DNA of 64,000 nucleotides from Akkermansia sp. (GCA_017521405.1 JAFXCP010000012.1:1-64000); one strand, 5' to 3'. Shown: positions 35,211-44,257, counted from the stretch's first letter. Numbers and translations: made by a program. Notes: a model not told the origin generated them from the letters alone.

Positions 35211-36322
35211 AAATCATGCACATGTTACCCTCCCTCTCCTCGGGAGGCGTGGAACAAGTGGTTTTAGAGCTTTGCGAAGGGCTCTGCGCCCATCATACAG
35301 AAAATGTAGTTGTTTCCGCCGGGGGAAGCATGGTTCCGGCTATTGAGGCCACAGGAGCCCGGCACATCACAAGCTCCGTAGGCAAGAAAAGCCTCAAAAC
35401 CCTCCTGCAAATCGGCCGCATGGCCAAGCTCCTGCGGGAGGAGAAACCGGATATTCTGCATCTTCACTCCCGCGTTCCGGCATGGGTGGGCTATCTGGCC
35501 TGCCGCAGGCTGAAAGCAAAGGAACGGCCAGCCATCGTCACCAGCTTTCACGGCTTCCACTCTGTGAATGCCTACTCGGCTATCATGGCTAAGGGAGATG
35601 CCGTTATCGCTGTTTCCCGATGCATGCGAGAGCATATTCTGGAAAACTACACGCAAACTCCGCAAGAAAGCATCGTAGTCATCCCGAATTCCGTAGATAC
35701 CACCCAGCATTTCCCGGAATATCAGCCCACTAAAGAATGGCTGGCTTCTTGGAGAAAGGCGCATCCGGAGCTGGAGGACAGGTACACCCTCTGCTTGCCC
35801 GGGCGCATTACGCGGCTTAAAGGAGCAACGCACCTGCCGATTATTTTGGAAAATCTGCATCGCAAGGGCATTCCGGCGCATGCCGTCATCGTAGGGGAAA
35901 CCAAAAAAGGCAAAGAATCCTTCCGGGACGAAGTCGTTGCAGCCCTCAAGGAGAAAGGCATGGAATCCTATGTTACATGGACAGGGCACCGCACGGATTT
36001 AAGAGATATCCTCTGCGTGTGCGATGTGACGCTCTCCCTCACCCTCCAGCCGGAATCCTTTGGCAAAACCACATTGGACGCACTCTCCCTGGGGCGCCCG
36101 GTGGCAGGCTATGAACACGGCGGTGTGGGCGAGCAGCTCGAACTCTTCCTGCCCCAAGGCATGGTACCGGCATGCCAAGCGGAAGCTATGGCAGATAAGC
36201 TGGCCGAATGGTACCAGTATGGTTGCCCCACGCCCCAGCCTTCCGTACCACCGCCCTATCGGCGGGAAAACATGATTAAGGCCCATTTGGATTTGTACCG
36301 CAAACTCAAGCCCGGAGTATGA
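35207..36322 (+). CDS. GT4-family glycosyltransferase
   Basis: 371 residues, GT-B fold. The N-terminal domain has LSSGGVEQVVLEL; the C-terminal nucleotide-sugar domain has LPGRITRLKGATHL and PESFGKTTLDALSLGRPVAG, corresponding to the E-x7-E motif with Asp at the second position. It transfers a sugar from a nucleotide donor, target unknown. It overlaps both neighbours by 4 nt. The next gene is its diverged tandem copy. Confidence 0.88.
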   Translation: MKIMHMLPSLSSGGVEQVVLELCEGLCAHHTENVVVSAGGSMVPAIEATGARHITSSVGKKSLKTLLQIGRMAKLLREEKPDILHLHSRVPAWVGYLACRRLKAKERPAIVTSFHGFHSVNAYSAIMAKGDAVIAVSRCMREHILENYTQTPQESIVVIPNSVDTTQHFPEYQPTKEWLASWRKAHPELEDRYTLCLPGRITRLKGATHLPIILENLHRKGIPAHAVIVGETKKGKESFRDEVVAALKEKGMESYVTWTGHRTDLRDILCVCDVTLSLTLQPESFGKTTLDALSLGRPVAGYEHGGVGEQLELFLPQGMVPACQAEAMADKLAEWYQYGCPTPQPSVPPPYRRENMIKAHLDLYRKLKPGV

Positions 36323-37437
36323 TGCTGCTGCACATCAGCCCGTATTTACACCCGGGCAGCACCAGCCAGCTGGCGGCGGATTTGGCCAGCGGGTTGCAGT
36401 TTCATCATACTCTGGAAAACACTGTACTCTCCCCCTCCAACTCACTCGTTGGGCGCATGGTGTCCGCCCAAGTGCAACACGGCATCTTTACCGCAGACAA
36501 ATCCTTCCCGACCCGAAGACACAAAAACCAACTCCTGCAATGGCTGGACAAAACCCTGCCGGATGTCATCCTTGCTTATGACCTACGCAGCATTGAATTA
36601 GCCCACCAATGCCTCAAATCTCTGCCGGGGCACCAGCAAGCCAACATCATTGGTATTCTGGCAAATCATAGCTCCCTGCAAGGGAACCCTGAGGCTTTGC
36701 AACTGTGCCACACCTTAATTGTTCCCACCCGACACATGCGGGAAGTTCTGCGGCACCACTGCGGCGTAAATGGTGAGAGCCTCCGCATCAGCGTCATACC
36801 ACTGGGAATTAACACGGCCCTTTGCTATCCGACCTACAAGCCGGCGGAAGTCTGGCTGGAGGAATGGAGGAGGAAACACCCCTACTCCCCGGGGACACTC
36901 ACCCTCTGCATTCCCTGCCGCCTCTCACCCTCCAGCGGATTGGAAGATTTGGCAACCATACTCCCTATTCTTCACAAAGCCGGCATCCAGACGCACGTTT
37001 ACATCGTGGGGGATACCACAACAGCCGATGCCCACTACATCCACCAATTACGGCGGGACTTCAAAGCAGCCCGGCTTACATCCCAGATTACATGGCTAGG
37101 AACGCGGGGAGATTTGAGGGACATCATGTGTGCATGCGATATATGCCTCTCTCTGGCGCCACGCCCCGCATGCCATCACCAAGCTGCACTGGAAGCTCTT
37201 TCCCTTGGTCGCCCCCTTGCCGGATACGACCACGGAGCTGTGGGAGAACTACTGGAAGCCTTCCTCCCGGAGGGAAAAGTTAACCCCGGAGATGCCGCAG
37301 CCATGGCAGACACCCTTACCCAATGGGCAACCTACCGCCCGGATCCCTACCAAGGAATCCCTTACCCCTATCGCTTTTCCGATACTCTGGCCAGCGTGGC
37401 GGAAATATGTCTCACCCAAAAATATCCCACCAAGTAA
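36319..37437 (+). CDS. Diverged GT4-like paralogue of the preceding gene
   Basis: 372 residues, colinear with the upstream glycosyltransferase (ALSLGRPLAGYDHGAVGE versus ALSLGRPVAGYEHGGVGE; both have TRGDLRDI or TDLRDI segments). In this copy the E-x7-E region reads PACHHQAALE, so the first Glu is lost, and the N-terminal GGVEQ loop is changed to GSTSQL. It may have altered specificity or be a non-catalytic partner. Start overlaps the previous stop (ATGATG). No terminator is obvious before the next promoter. Confidence 0.8.
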   Translation: MMLLHISPYLHPGSTSQLAADLASGLQFHHTLENTVLSPSNSLVGRMVSAQVQHGIFTADKSFPTRRHKNQLLQWLDKTLPDVILAYDLRSIELAHQCLKSLPGHQQANIIGILANHSSLQGNPEALQLCHTLIVPTRHMREVLRHHCGVNGESLRISVIPLGINTALCYPTYKPAEVWLEEWRRKHPYSPGTLTLCIPCRLSPSSGLEDLATILPILHKAGIQTHVYIVGDTTTADAHYIHQLRRDFKAARLTSQITWLGTRGDLRDIMCACDICLSLAPRPACHHQAALEALSLGRPLAGYDHGAVGELLEAFLPEGKVNPGDAAAMADTLTQWATYRPDPYQGIPYPYRFSDTLASVAEICLTQKYPTK

Positions 37438-37441
37438 AGCC

Positions 37442-37470
37442 TTGACCCCACCTTTCATAACTGATAAAAT
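37442..37470 (+). promoter_or_regulatory. Promoter of the Cys-less thioredoxin-like gene
   Basis: TTGACC (37442-37447), 17-bp spacer, TAAAAT (37465-37470), 10 nt to the ATG at 37481. Confidence 0.72.
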
Positions 37471-37480
37471 ACCTGCCTAT

Positions 37481-38149
37481 ATGATGAAACGTATTCTTTT
37501 CTCAATCTCTCTCTCCCTTTCTGTTTTGGTAACAGGGCTGCCTGCAGTAATGGCTCAGGACTCCGGGGAGGGGCTCTCCAAGCGCGAACAACGCAAACTG
37601 GAACGCGAAGCCAAGCGCAATGCTAAGAAGAAGAAAAAATCCGGCGAGGACGAGGATGATAAAGACAAAAAGAAAAAAAAGAAAAAAGCCGATAAACGTG
37701 CCGTCATCAAAGCAATCAAAGACTTGGATTTGCTGGACGGCAAAGTAGGCAACGGCAAGTACTTCATGTATGCCCAGGTTGATTCCCTCAGCACGGAAAG
37801 CAATGATTTTGTAGATGAACTTAATAAAAAACAGAAGGACTACAAACGCGCCGGAGCCGGAATCCTCCTCATCTGCCACACTGCCACCAAGGAAGAAACC
37901 AACGAATTCCTGAAGAGAAGAAGAAATAAAATCGGAGCCATTATGGCCTCAGATAAAATGCTGGGAGAAACACTCCCCGGGTATTCCCTCAATAGCAGCA
38001 CGCCTAACGTCACCATTGTAGATGGTACGGGCAAAGTGATTACCAGCGGCTCGGCCTCCGCCGCGCAAGCTTGGCTGGACGAACAAACCGGCGGCAGCAA
38101 GAAGACAGAAACAACTGAAGAAGAGAACTCTCCTTCCGGAGAAGAATAA
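37481..38149 (+). CDS. Exported thioredoxin-like protein lacking both active-site cysteines
   Basis: 222 residues. A signal peptide (cut near AVMAQ, residue 25) is followed by a very Lys-rich charged region (31-73), then a thioredoxin-like domain. It is a paralogue of the exported thioredoxin at 50905: IKDLDLL and KYFMYAQVD align with IKDIDFL and YYIYLSSAS. The WCRPC of that protein aligns with LSTES here, so both Cys are Ser (residues 104, 107). It therefore cannot do thiol exchange at that site; a binding or scaffold role is possible. The acidic C-terminal tail is disordered-looking. Confidence 0.75.
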   Translation: MMKRILFSISLSLSVLVTGLPAVMAQDSGEGLSKREQRKLEREAKRNAKKKKKSGEDEDDKDKKKKKKKADKRAVIKAIKDLDLLDGKVGNGKYFMYAQVDSLSTESNDFVDELNKKQKDYKRAGAGILLICHTATKEETNEFLKRRRNKIGAIMASDKMLGETLPGYSLNSSTPNVTIVDGTGKVITSGSASAAQAWLDEQTGGSKKTETTEEENSPSGEE

Positions 38150-38156
38150 CCCCATC

Positions 38157-38678
38157 ATGAAAGAAACCCTTATTGACCTGAAAGAACGCCGCAGCTGCCG
38201 CAAATACGAAGCCAGACAAGTGGCGGAGGAAGATTTGCAGGCCGTGCTGGAAGTAGGCACCTATGCCCCCACCGGCCATGGCTCCCAATCCCCCCGCATG
38301 GTCGTAGTGCAAGAGCCGGCACTCATTCGGAAGCTCTCAGCCCTCAATGCCGAGGTGATGGGCACCACCCGGGATCCCTTTTATGGGGCTCCCACAGCTA
38401 TTGTGGTGTTCGAGGACACCGCCAATCCCACCGGGCACGAAGACGCCTGCATGGTAATGGCCAACCTGTTGAATGCCGCCCACGCTGTGGGACTTGGTTC
38501 CTGCTGGATTAACCGTGGCCGCCAAATGTTCGAGCTGCCCGGAGCCGCCGGCATCCTCGAATCCTGGGGGCTGGAACCCCAAATGGCCGGGCTGGCCATT
38601 TGCATTCTGGGCTATCCCGCAGAAGGTGGCATAGCCCCGGCTAAACCCCGCAAAGATAACTACATTATCCGCCTTTAA
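38157..38678 (+). CDS. Nitroreductase-family flavoprotein
   Basis: 173 residues. ERRSCRKYEARQV is the FMN-binding N-terminal motif; YAPTGHGSQSPRMVVV and GLGSCWINRGRQ complete the usual pattern. The family uses FMN and NAD(P)H to reduce nitro compounds, quinones or flavins; the natural substrate is not deducible. It lies 7 nt after the thioredoxin-like gene and is followed by a terminator. Confidence 0.9.
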   Translation: MKETLIDLKERRSCRKYEARQVAEEDLQAVLEVGTYAPTGHGSQSPRMVVVQEPALIRKLSALNAEVMGTTRDPFYGAPTAIVVFEDTANPTGHEDACMVMANLLNAAHAVGLGSCWINRGRQMFELPGAAGILESWGLEPQMAGLAICILGYPAEGGIAPAKPRKDNYIIRL

Positions 38679-38703
38679 GCAAAGTTCCTCTTTTCCCCCC
38701 CAA

Positions 38704-38741
38704 AAAAACGAGCAGCGGAATCTCTTCCACTGCTCGTTTTT
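38704..38741. terminator. Bidirectional intrinsic terminator
   Basis: A 12-bp stem (38704-38715 / 38730-38741) with A and T runs on its flanks lies between the convergent nitroreductase and ankyrin genes. Confidence 0.85.
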
Positions 38742-38757
38742 GGTGTAGGGATTATTT

Positions 38758-39321
38758 TTAGCGCGCACCGGCAGCCTGCAACATGCGAGCCACCTCCATA
38801 TGCCCTTCCTCCCGGGCTTTCATGAGCGCAGTTTCCCCATCATCATCGCGGGCATTTACCTCGGCTCCGGCGGCAAGCAGAAGCTTCACCACCTCCACAT
38901 CGCCATTATCGGCAGCCTCCATGAGCGCCGTGTTCCCATCATCGTCCTGCTGGTTCACATTTGCCCCGGCGGCAAGCAGGAGTTTTACCGTTTCCACGCT
39001 ACGGCTATCAGCCGCCTGAATCAAAGCCGTCTCACCATCCTCATCCTGCTGGTTCACATTTGCCCCGGCCGCAAGAAGCAAGCGCACAATCTCGGCACGA
39101 CCTTTTTCCGCAGCCTCCATCAGCGCAGTAGAACCATCATTATCCTGCATATTGACCGATGCTCCGGCGGCAAGTAAACGTTTTACTGTGGCTACATCCC
39201 CCCACTCGGCAGCATGCATCAAAGGCGTCTCGCCCTCTCTATTGGCTGCATTTACATCGGGCTGCTGCGCGGCGGCAACACCGCACCCGGCTATTACTAT
39301 GGCTACCAGTATTTTTTTCAT
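38758..39321 (-). CDS. Exported ankyrin-repeat protein, possible lipoprotein
   Basis: 187 residues from the third of three adjacent ATGs (39327, 39324, 39321); aaggag lies 9 nt upstream of this one and 6 from the middle one. The N-terminus ends VAIVIAGCG, which fits a lipobox (I-A-G-C), so it may be lipidated. Five ankyrin repeats follow (NxxDxDGxTALMEAAxxG...VKLLLAAGANVN), nearly identical to each other. A protein-binding role at the cell envelope is likely; partner unknown. Confidence 0.85.
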   Translation of the reverse strand: MKKILVAIVIAGCGVAAAQQPDVNAANREGETPLMHAAEWGDVATVKRLLAAGASVNMQDNDGSTALMEAAEKGRAEIVRLLLAAGANVNQQDEDGETALIQAADSRSVETVKLLLAAGANVNQQDDDGNTALMEAADNGDVEVVKLLLAAGAEVNARDDDGETALMKAREEGHMEVARMLQAAGAR

Positions 39322-39502
39322 CATCATCGTCTCCTTTTCTATGGGTTGAATTATCTTCGGATGGCGACTCCCCGCCCTTCCTTAGCTCCAGAGTAACAAG
39401 GACTCCCTACCAAGGCAACAAAAAAAATCCAACAAGACACACTTTTTTCCTACAATTTATATATGATAATTCTATAAAAAGCCATAATTCGGAGCTACAG
39501 GC

Positions 39503-39531
39503 TTGCGAATGAGAAAGAAATATGCTAGCCT
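39503..39531 (+). promoter_or_regulatory. Promoter of the second ECF sigma factor
   Basis: TTGCGA (39503-39508), 17-bp spacer, TAGCCT (39526-39531), 10 nt to the ATG at 39542. The rest of the 39328-39541 gap is AT-rich with nothing else recognisable. Confidence 0.6.
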
Positions 39532-39541
39532 GTATGTACAC

Positions 39542-40207
39542 ATGCACACCCCCTCCACCAATCCCCCGCCCACGGACGGCGAGCTGGAACAGCTTGCCGC
39601 GCGTACGCGGCGCAGTCTCATCATGCGCCTGGGGGACTGGAGGGACCAGCGGAGCTGGGATGAGTTTTACCGCACCTACTGGCGTTTGATATACTCCGTA
39701 GCTATACAAGCCGGACTGCGGGAGGACGAAGCCTGGGACGTGGTGCAGGAAACCATTCTGACCATAGCCAAGCAAAGCCTTAAGGGTAGTTACGACCCGG
39801 AACGCGGCTCCTTCAAGATGTGGCTGTGGAATGTAACCCGCTGGCGCATTAACGACCAATTCCGGCACCGCAACAAAAACAAAACAACCGAGGACAGCCA
39901 TGCCGTCTTGGAAAACATAGCGGACGCCGGGGGCACCGATTTTGATGCCTTATGGGAACGAGAGTGGCAAGAGAATCTGATGAAAGCCGCTTTAGAACGC
40001 GTCAAAATGAAAGTGGCTCCCAAGCAATTCCAGATTTTTGATTACAACGTGCTACGCGGGATGAGTGCCAACGAAGTGCGCCAAAAGCTGGGAGTAAGCA
40101 TCGCCCAAGTCTACCTTGCAAAACACCGTGTAGGGGGGGCACTTAAAAAAGAAATTGGCTATTTACGAGCGCAAGAAAACAGCGAGCCATCCCAGCCTGC
40201 GGAATAA
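39542..40207 (+). CDS. ECF-type RNA polymerase sigma factor
   Basis: 221 residues. Region 2 is DEAWDVVQETILTIAKQ with the WLWNVTRWRINDQFRHR DNA-melting helix, and region 4 is GMSANEVRQKLGVSIAQVYLAKHRV. The N-terminal ~25 residues are extra. No anti-sigma factor is next to it; the next genes are a DUF-type protein, a tail-anchored protein and an RND efflux operon, which could be targets. The start at 39542 follows from the -10 box. Confidence 0.87.
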   Translation: MHTPSTNPPPTDGELEQLAARTRRSLIMRLGDWRDQRSWDEFYRTYWRLIYSVAIQAGLREDEAWDVVQETILTIAKQSLKGSYDPERGSFKMWLWNVTRWRINDQFRHRNKNKTTEDSHAVLENIADAGGTDFDALWEREWQENLMKAALERVKMKVAPKQFQIFDYNVLRGMSANEVRQKLGVSIAQVYLAKHRVGGALKKEIGYLRAQENSEPSQPAE

Positions 40208-40242
40208 CACGATTTTTTAACTCCTGTGAACGTGTTTTCAGC

Positions 40243-40271
40243 TTGCAAGGGCATAAGACATTGCCTATACT
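40243..40271 (+). promoter_or_regulatory. Promoter of the gene at 40279, leaderless
   Basis: TTGCAA (40243-40248), 17-bp spacer, TATACT (40266-40271), 7 nt to the ATG at 40279. Confidence 0.75.
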
Positions 40272-40278
40272 TTCGCGC

Positions 40279-40854
40279 ATGGAATGGAACGACCACTTCA
40301 TGAGTCTCTTCCGGGAAGCAGCAGAGCGCTATATCTCCAGCCCTCAGTCCGCCCCGGAACGCTTCTACCTACCGGAAGAACAGGTCTTTCTGAAAAGCAT
40401 TGGTTACCAACCTGCAGAAATGCACGGCTATGTGCGTGAATACGTCACCAAAGGAGCCCCAACCCCCAGCACGGCACTGCTCATAGCCTCCGTACGCCGC
40501 TCCTTCTTCCTTACGGCACAGCGTGGAATGTCCGGCAATGCTAAACCGCTCCGCGCCGGAGATTTACCAGCAGAAAACGAGGAATTTCAGGAAATTGCCT
40601 ATCTTCCGCGCATTATCCGCAAAGCGGAAGCCAAGCTCTTCGGCATATTGGATTCGGATTTGATGTATGGCGATGAGAAGGACTTGGAGTTTTTGAAAAC
40701 CCATGGCAACATTCACCCGGCAGATTTCCTGCAAATGGCAGCATCCGCCCGCAGCGACCGGCAAAAACTCGTAGCCGCCGTGCTGAATGCCATGCGAAAC
40801 AATGGCGAGGTTCTCCCCGGTGCCACCCCCGAGGACCAAAAGACCCTTCTGTAA
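40279..40854 (+). CDS. DUF5069-like protein, unknown function
   Basis: 191 residues, soluble. It begins MEWNDHFMSLFREAAERY. The stretch LPRIIRKAEAKLFGILDSDLMYG followed by FLKTHGNIHPADFL resembles, from memory, the DUF5069 family seen in Verrucomicrobia, whose function is not known. No catalytic motif is evident. It has its own leaderless promoter directly after the ECF sigma gene and stands 17 nt before the next gene. Confidence 0.75.
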   Translation: MEWNDHFMSLFREAAERYISSPQSAPERFYLPEEQVFLKSIGYQPAEMHGYVREYVTKGAPTPSTALLIASVRRSFFLTAQRGMSGNAKPLRAGDLPAENEEFQEIAYLPRIIRKAEAKLFGILDSDLMYGDEKDLEFLKTHGNIHPADFLQMAASARSDRQKLVAAVLNAMRNNGEVLPGATPEDQKTLL

Positions 40855-40871
40855 GCACTGCCCTGCCTGCT

Positions 40872-41294
40872 ATGTCCAGTTCTCCCCAAAGTCCCGCCCC
40901 GGAAGCCGGTACAGAGGCTCAAAGAAAAGCTCTGGATGAAATGTCGGCACAATTGGTAACAAAGTTACACCAAATGATTCGGGAGCAGGAGCAGCGTGTG
41001 CAAGCCTTCGCCGCAGAATACAACACAACCTTGCCCGGGGTCTCCCCAACACCGATTACCCCGGAGGAAACGAATCCGGCATACAAGCGCCCGCAACCTC
41101 CGCCTTTGGTTACTCGTATCCCGGAGGAAAACCAATCGACATCCGTGCAGTGGGAAGAATACCCCCAATCGACAGAACACACCCCGGAAGCAACAGAGGA
41201 AGAAGGAAAAGAGCAACCGCAAGAATCCATCGGCGCTATTCCCATCCTCTTCATCATCGTAGCCATCTTCATCCTCCTGCGTTCTTGCAGTTAA
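40872..41294 (+). CDS. Small tail-anchored protein, unknown
   Basis: 140 residues. Residues ~14-52 form a charged helix with coiled-coil character (ALDEMSAQLVTKLHQMIREQ). A Pro/Glu-rich linker follows, then one C-terminal hydrophobic span (IPILFIIVAIFILL) ending RSCS. With no signal peptide, the bulk should face the cytoplasm. No family recognised. It sits 23 nt before the fused adaptor gene, so it may be part of the efflux operon. Confidence 0.75.
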   Translation: MSSSPQSPAPEAGTEAQRKALDEMSAQLVTKLHQMIREQEQRVQAFAAEYNTTLPGVSPTPITPEETNPAYKRPQPPPLVTRIPEENQSTSVQWEEYPQSTEHTPEATEEEGKEQPQESIGAIPILFIIVAIFILLRSCS

Positions 41295-41317
41295 CGCATA
41301 TCCCCCCCCTTATACAT

Positions 41318-44257
41318 ATGAGCAAAACTACACTAATTGCCCTAGCACTAGGCATCGGCACCATGGGGCTCACCATGGTAGCCTGCACCGACAGCAGCGC
41401 CGATACCGCCACCACTCAGGCAGCCACCCCCTCCATCAAAGTATTCCCGCTTATCCGGCAGGAAGTTACGGACTACGGAGAGTGGTTCGGCTACCTGCGC
41501 GGACAACAGGATACGGACATCCGGCCCCGTATTTCCGGCTTCCTCATTTCCCAAGAATACAAAGATGGCACCCACGTCAAAGCCGGTGATATTCTCTTCC
41601 GAATCGACCCGGAGCTTTATGCCGCAGAACTGGAACGAGCTAAAGCAAACCTTCAGGCAGCAGAAGCCGCACTCATTGCTGCGGAAGCCTCCGCTAAAAA
41701 AGCGGATATGGACGTGGCGAGATACAGCCAACTCGTCAAAACAAGTGCCGTGTCCGAAAAAGACCTCACCGATGCCCAGCAAACCCAGAAAATGGCCAAG
41801 GCTCAGGTGGATGTCTGCAAAGCCAATGTGGAGCAAAACAAAGCCGCCGTTAACAACGCACAAATCAACTTAGACTACACCATCATTCGCGCACCTTATG
41901 ATGGCATCGTAGGTGCGGCAAAGGCTTCCCAAGGAGAATTAGTAAGCCCGGCCACCGTGCTGACCAACATAGCCTTGGTAGACCCCATCCGCGTGGATTT
42001 TTCCATTAGCGGGAACTACCTTGTCAGCAGCAACATCGGCAAACAAACCGGCGAGCATTCTTCCTTTGAACTGGTTATGGAAGACGGCAGCCAATACGAA
42101 CATCCCGGGCGCATCGTCTCCATGGAAAGCCAACTCACGGACTCCGGACTGCTGAATATTGAAGGCGCCATTCCCAACCCTTCCCGCCTGCTCCGCGCCG
42201 GCATGCCCGTGCGCGTACGAGTGCCGTTAAAAACCAAGCCTGCCTTTCTGGTACACAAGGATGCCATCCGCACCGTACTGCTTAACAGCTTTATCGTTGT
42301 GGTGGATAAGAAAAACATCCCCCACATGGTGCCGGTGAATGTGGGAGGGGAATACACCGTAACAGTAACGGAGGCCGATGGCTTTAACTCCGAGCAAACA
42401 TTGGTATCCGTGCAGGATTACGATATTCCCCTTGCAGAGCGCCTCAAAGCATTCGGCATAGAATCCCCGGAAGAGGCACTCATCGTAACGGACCGTGAAA
42501 ACAGTATGTTTGCGGTTACAACCTCCTCCGCCAATAGCCGTTTACCCCAGGATGCCACCCCCGGCACTATCAAAACGGAGGCTTTTTCCTTCCGCCCGGC
42601 GCCTCTGCCCGCAGTAGCCGCTGCCCAAGCAAAACAACAGCAAGCCGGCTCCGTGCAAGCATCCACGGCAAAAGCCACCCTGCCCCCCTTCCCGGTTAAA
42701 GTTCGTAACATGCTCCAGCAGGATGTCTCCGTGCAGGAAACTTGGTACGGACACCTGCGCGGGGTGGAAGAAACAGACATTCGCCCCCGAGTGAGCGGAT
42801 TCCTCATTAGCCAAAACTTTAAGGATGGAGCATTGGTAAAGAAGGGGGATATACTCTTCCAAATTGACCCTGCCCCTTACAAAGCAGATTTAGATAAGGC
42901 ACTTGCCAACCTTGCTGCGGCAGAAGCCTCAAAGGAACAAGCCGCCGCACAGCTGGAAATGAGCCGAATTAACTACGAGCGATACCGAAAGCTCAGCACT
43001 GCCACACCGGGAGCCATTTCCGACAAAACCGTAACAGACGCCGCCACCGCCGTCGAAACAAGTGAAGCGGATTTGAGAAAAGCTAAAGCCGCTGTGGCAC
43101 AAAGCGAAGCTGCCGTTAAGCAAGCTAAAATCAACCTGAGCTACACCACCATCACCGCACCCTTCGATGGCAGAATCGGTATTCGCAAGCCCTCCATCGG
43201 TGCTCTGGTGAGCCCGGAAGATGCCCAACCACTGGTTACGCTCTCCTCCGTCCACCCCATGCGTGTGGATTTTGATATGAGTGGTAAAGCCACTCTGGCC
43301 GGTATTGCCACCTACCGCCAAAAAGTAGCCGCAGGCAAACAGGACCAAAAGGGGGAATTTGAAATCATCCTCGAAAACGGAGCCGTTTACCCGCACCTTG
43401 GTCGCGTTATCACCGCAGACAACTCCATCAACACCACTACCGGCACGCTCAAAGTCATCGGGCAGGTGGACAATGCGGACGCAGAGCTTCGCAGCGGCAT
43501 GCCCGTGCGGGTTCGTGCCGATTTGACGCCCATCCGGCATGCATGCCTTGTCCCGGCACGCGCACCGCTCAATGCCAAAGGGATGGATTTGGTTATCCTG
43601 CTGAAACCGGATAACACACCGGCCATGCTCCCTATTACCAAGGGGCCACTTGTCACCATCCCCGTTGCAAACCCGGACGGCAAGGAAATCGTGCAACCCA
43701 TGCAGGTTATCGATGCAGATCGAGCCTCTGTGGGCGCCCTCATGCTGGCCAAGGCAAAGGCACCCAGTCTGGAAGCTCTTGTGCTGGGGGGCGCAAAAGT
43801 GAAAGATTGGGGAGAATTCCTCCTCCGGCAAGCCGGTGTATCCAGCTATAAAGAACTGCTGGAGAAGCAACAAGGCACATCCCTTACAGAAGAAGATTTG
43901 GCGAACTCCGGGGCTGCAAACTGGGGCGAGCTGCTGCTGCGCTACAATGCTGCCCGCACCTTCCGCGCCATGGCTCTCAAAATGGCCGAGGCTCAGGATG
44001 AGCTAGACCTCATCGCCCGAGGGCAAGGTTGCAACAGCGTGATGGAAATGGTACTGAAAGGCATGGGCTTCGAGAATCCTGCCAACACCCCTGTGGTGGT
44101 GGAAGGCTCCTTGATGGCAGCCCAGAGCTTCGCAGCAAACTCTGCCGCCGGAGCCGATGTCAACAAACTGACTCCCACTCCCTTTATCTACACACCCACC
44201 AAGACGGTGGAACCCTCCGTTACCGCGCAGCCGGAATCCACGAATAATGCCAAGTAA
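41318..44257 (+). CDS. Tandem-fused RND periplasmic adaptor (two AcrA-type units in one chain)
   Basis: 979 residues, about 2.5 times a normal adaptor. A lipobox-like MVAC gives lipidation at Cys23. Unit 1 (~38-430) and unit 2 (~457-800) each contain barrel, lipoyl and alpha-hairpin parts: TDIRPRISGFLISQ and TDIRPRVSGFLISQ, then AGDILFRIDP and KGDILFQIDP, then YTIIRAPYDG and YTTITAPFDG. The RLS outer-factor-binding pattern is canonical in unit 1 (RYSQLVKTSAVS); unit 2 has two extra residues (RYRKL...AIS). A ~170-residue helical tail follows. The pump gene is 29 nt downstream. No outer-membrane TolC gene is present in the window. Confidence 0.92.
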   Translation: MSKTTLIALALGIGTMGLTMVACTDSSADTATTQAATPSIKVFPLIRQEVTDYGEWFGYLRGQQDTDIRPRISGFLISQEYKDGTHVKAGDILFRIDPELYAAELERAKANLQAAEAALIAAEASAKKADMDVARYSQLVKTSAVSEKDLTDAQQTQKMAKAQVDVCKANVEQNKAAVNNAQINLDYTIIRAPYDGIVGAAKASQGELVSPATVLTNIALVDPIRVDFSISGNYLVSSNIGKQTGEHSSFELVMEDGSQYEHPGRIVSMESQLTDSGLLNIEGAIPNPSRLLRAGMPVRVRVPLKTKPAFLVHKDAIRTVLLNSFIVVVDKKNIPHMVPVNVGGEYTVTVTEADGFNSEQTLVSVQDYDIPLAERLKAFGIESPEEALIVTDRENSMFAVTTSSANSRLPQDATPGTIKTEAFSFRPAPLPAVAAAQAKQQQAGSVQASTAKATLPPFPVKVRNMLQQDVSVQETWYGHLRGVEETDIRPRVSGFLISQNFKDGALVKKGDILFQIDPAPYKADLDKALANLAAAEASKEQAAAQLEMSRINYERYRKLSTATPGAISDKTVTDAATAVETSEADLRKAKAAVAQSEAAVKQAKINLSYTTITAPFDGRIGIRKPSIGALVSPEDAQPLVTLSSVHPMRVDFDMSGKATLAGIATYRQKVAAGKQDQKGEFEIILENGAVYPHLGRVITADNSINTTTGTLKVIGQVDNADAELRSGMPVRVRADLTPIRHACLVPARAPLNAKGMDLVILLKPDNTPAMLPITKGPLVTIPVANPDGKEIVQPMQVIDADRASVGALMLAKAKAPSLEALVLGGAKVKDWGEFLLRQAGVSSYKELLEKQQGTSLTEEDLANSGAANWGELLLRYNAARTFRAMALKMAEAQDELDLIARGQGCNSVMEMVLKGMGFENPANTPVVVEGSLMAAQSFAANSAAGADVNKLTPTPFIYTPTKTVEPSVTAQPESTNNAK

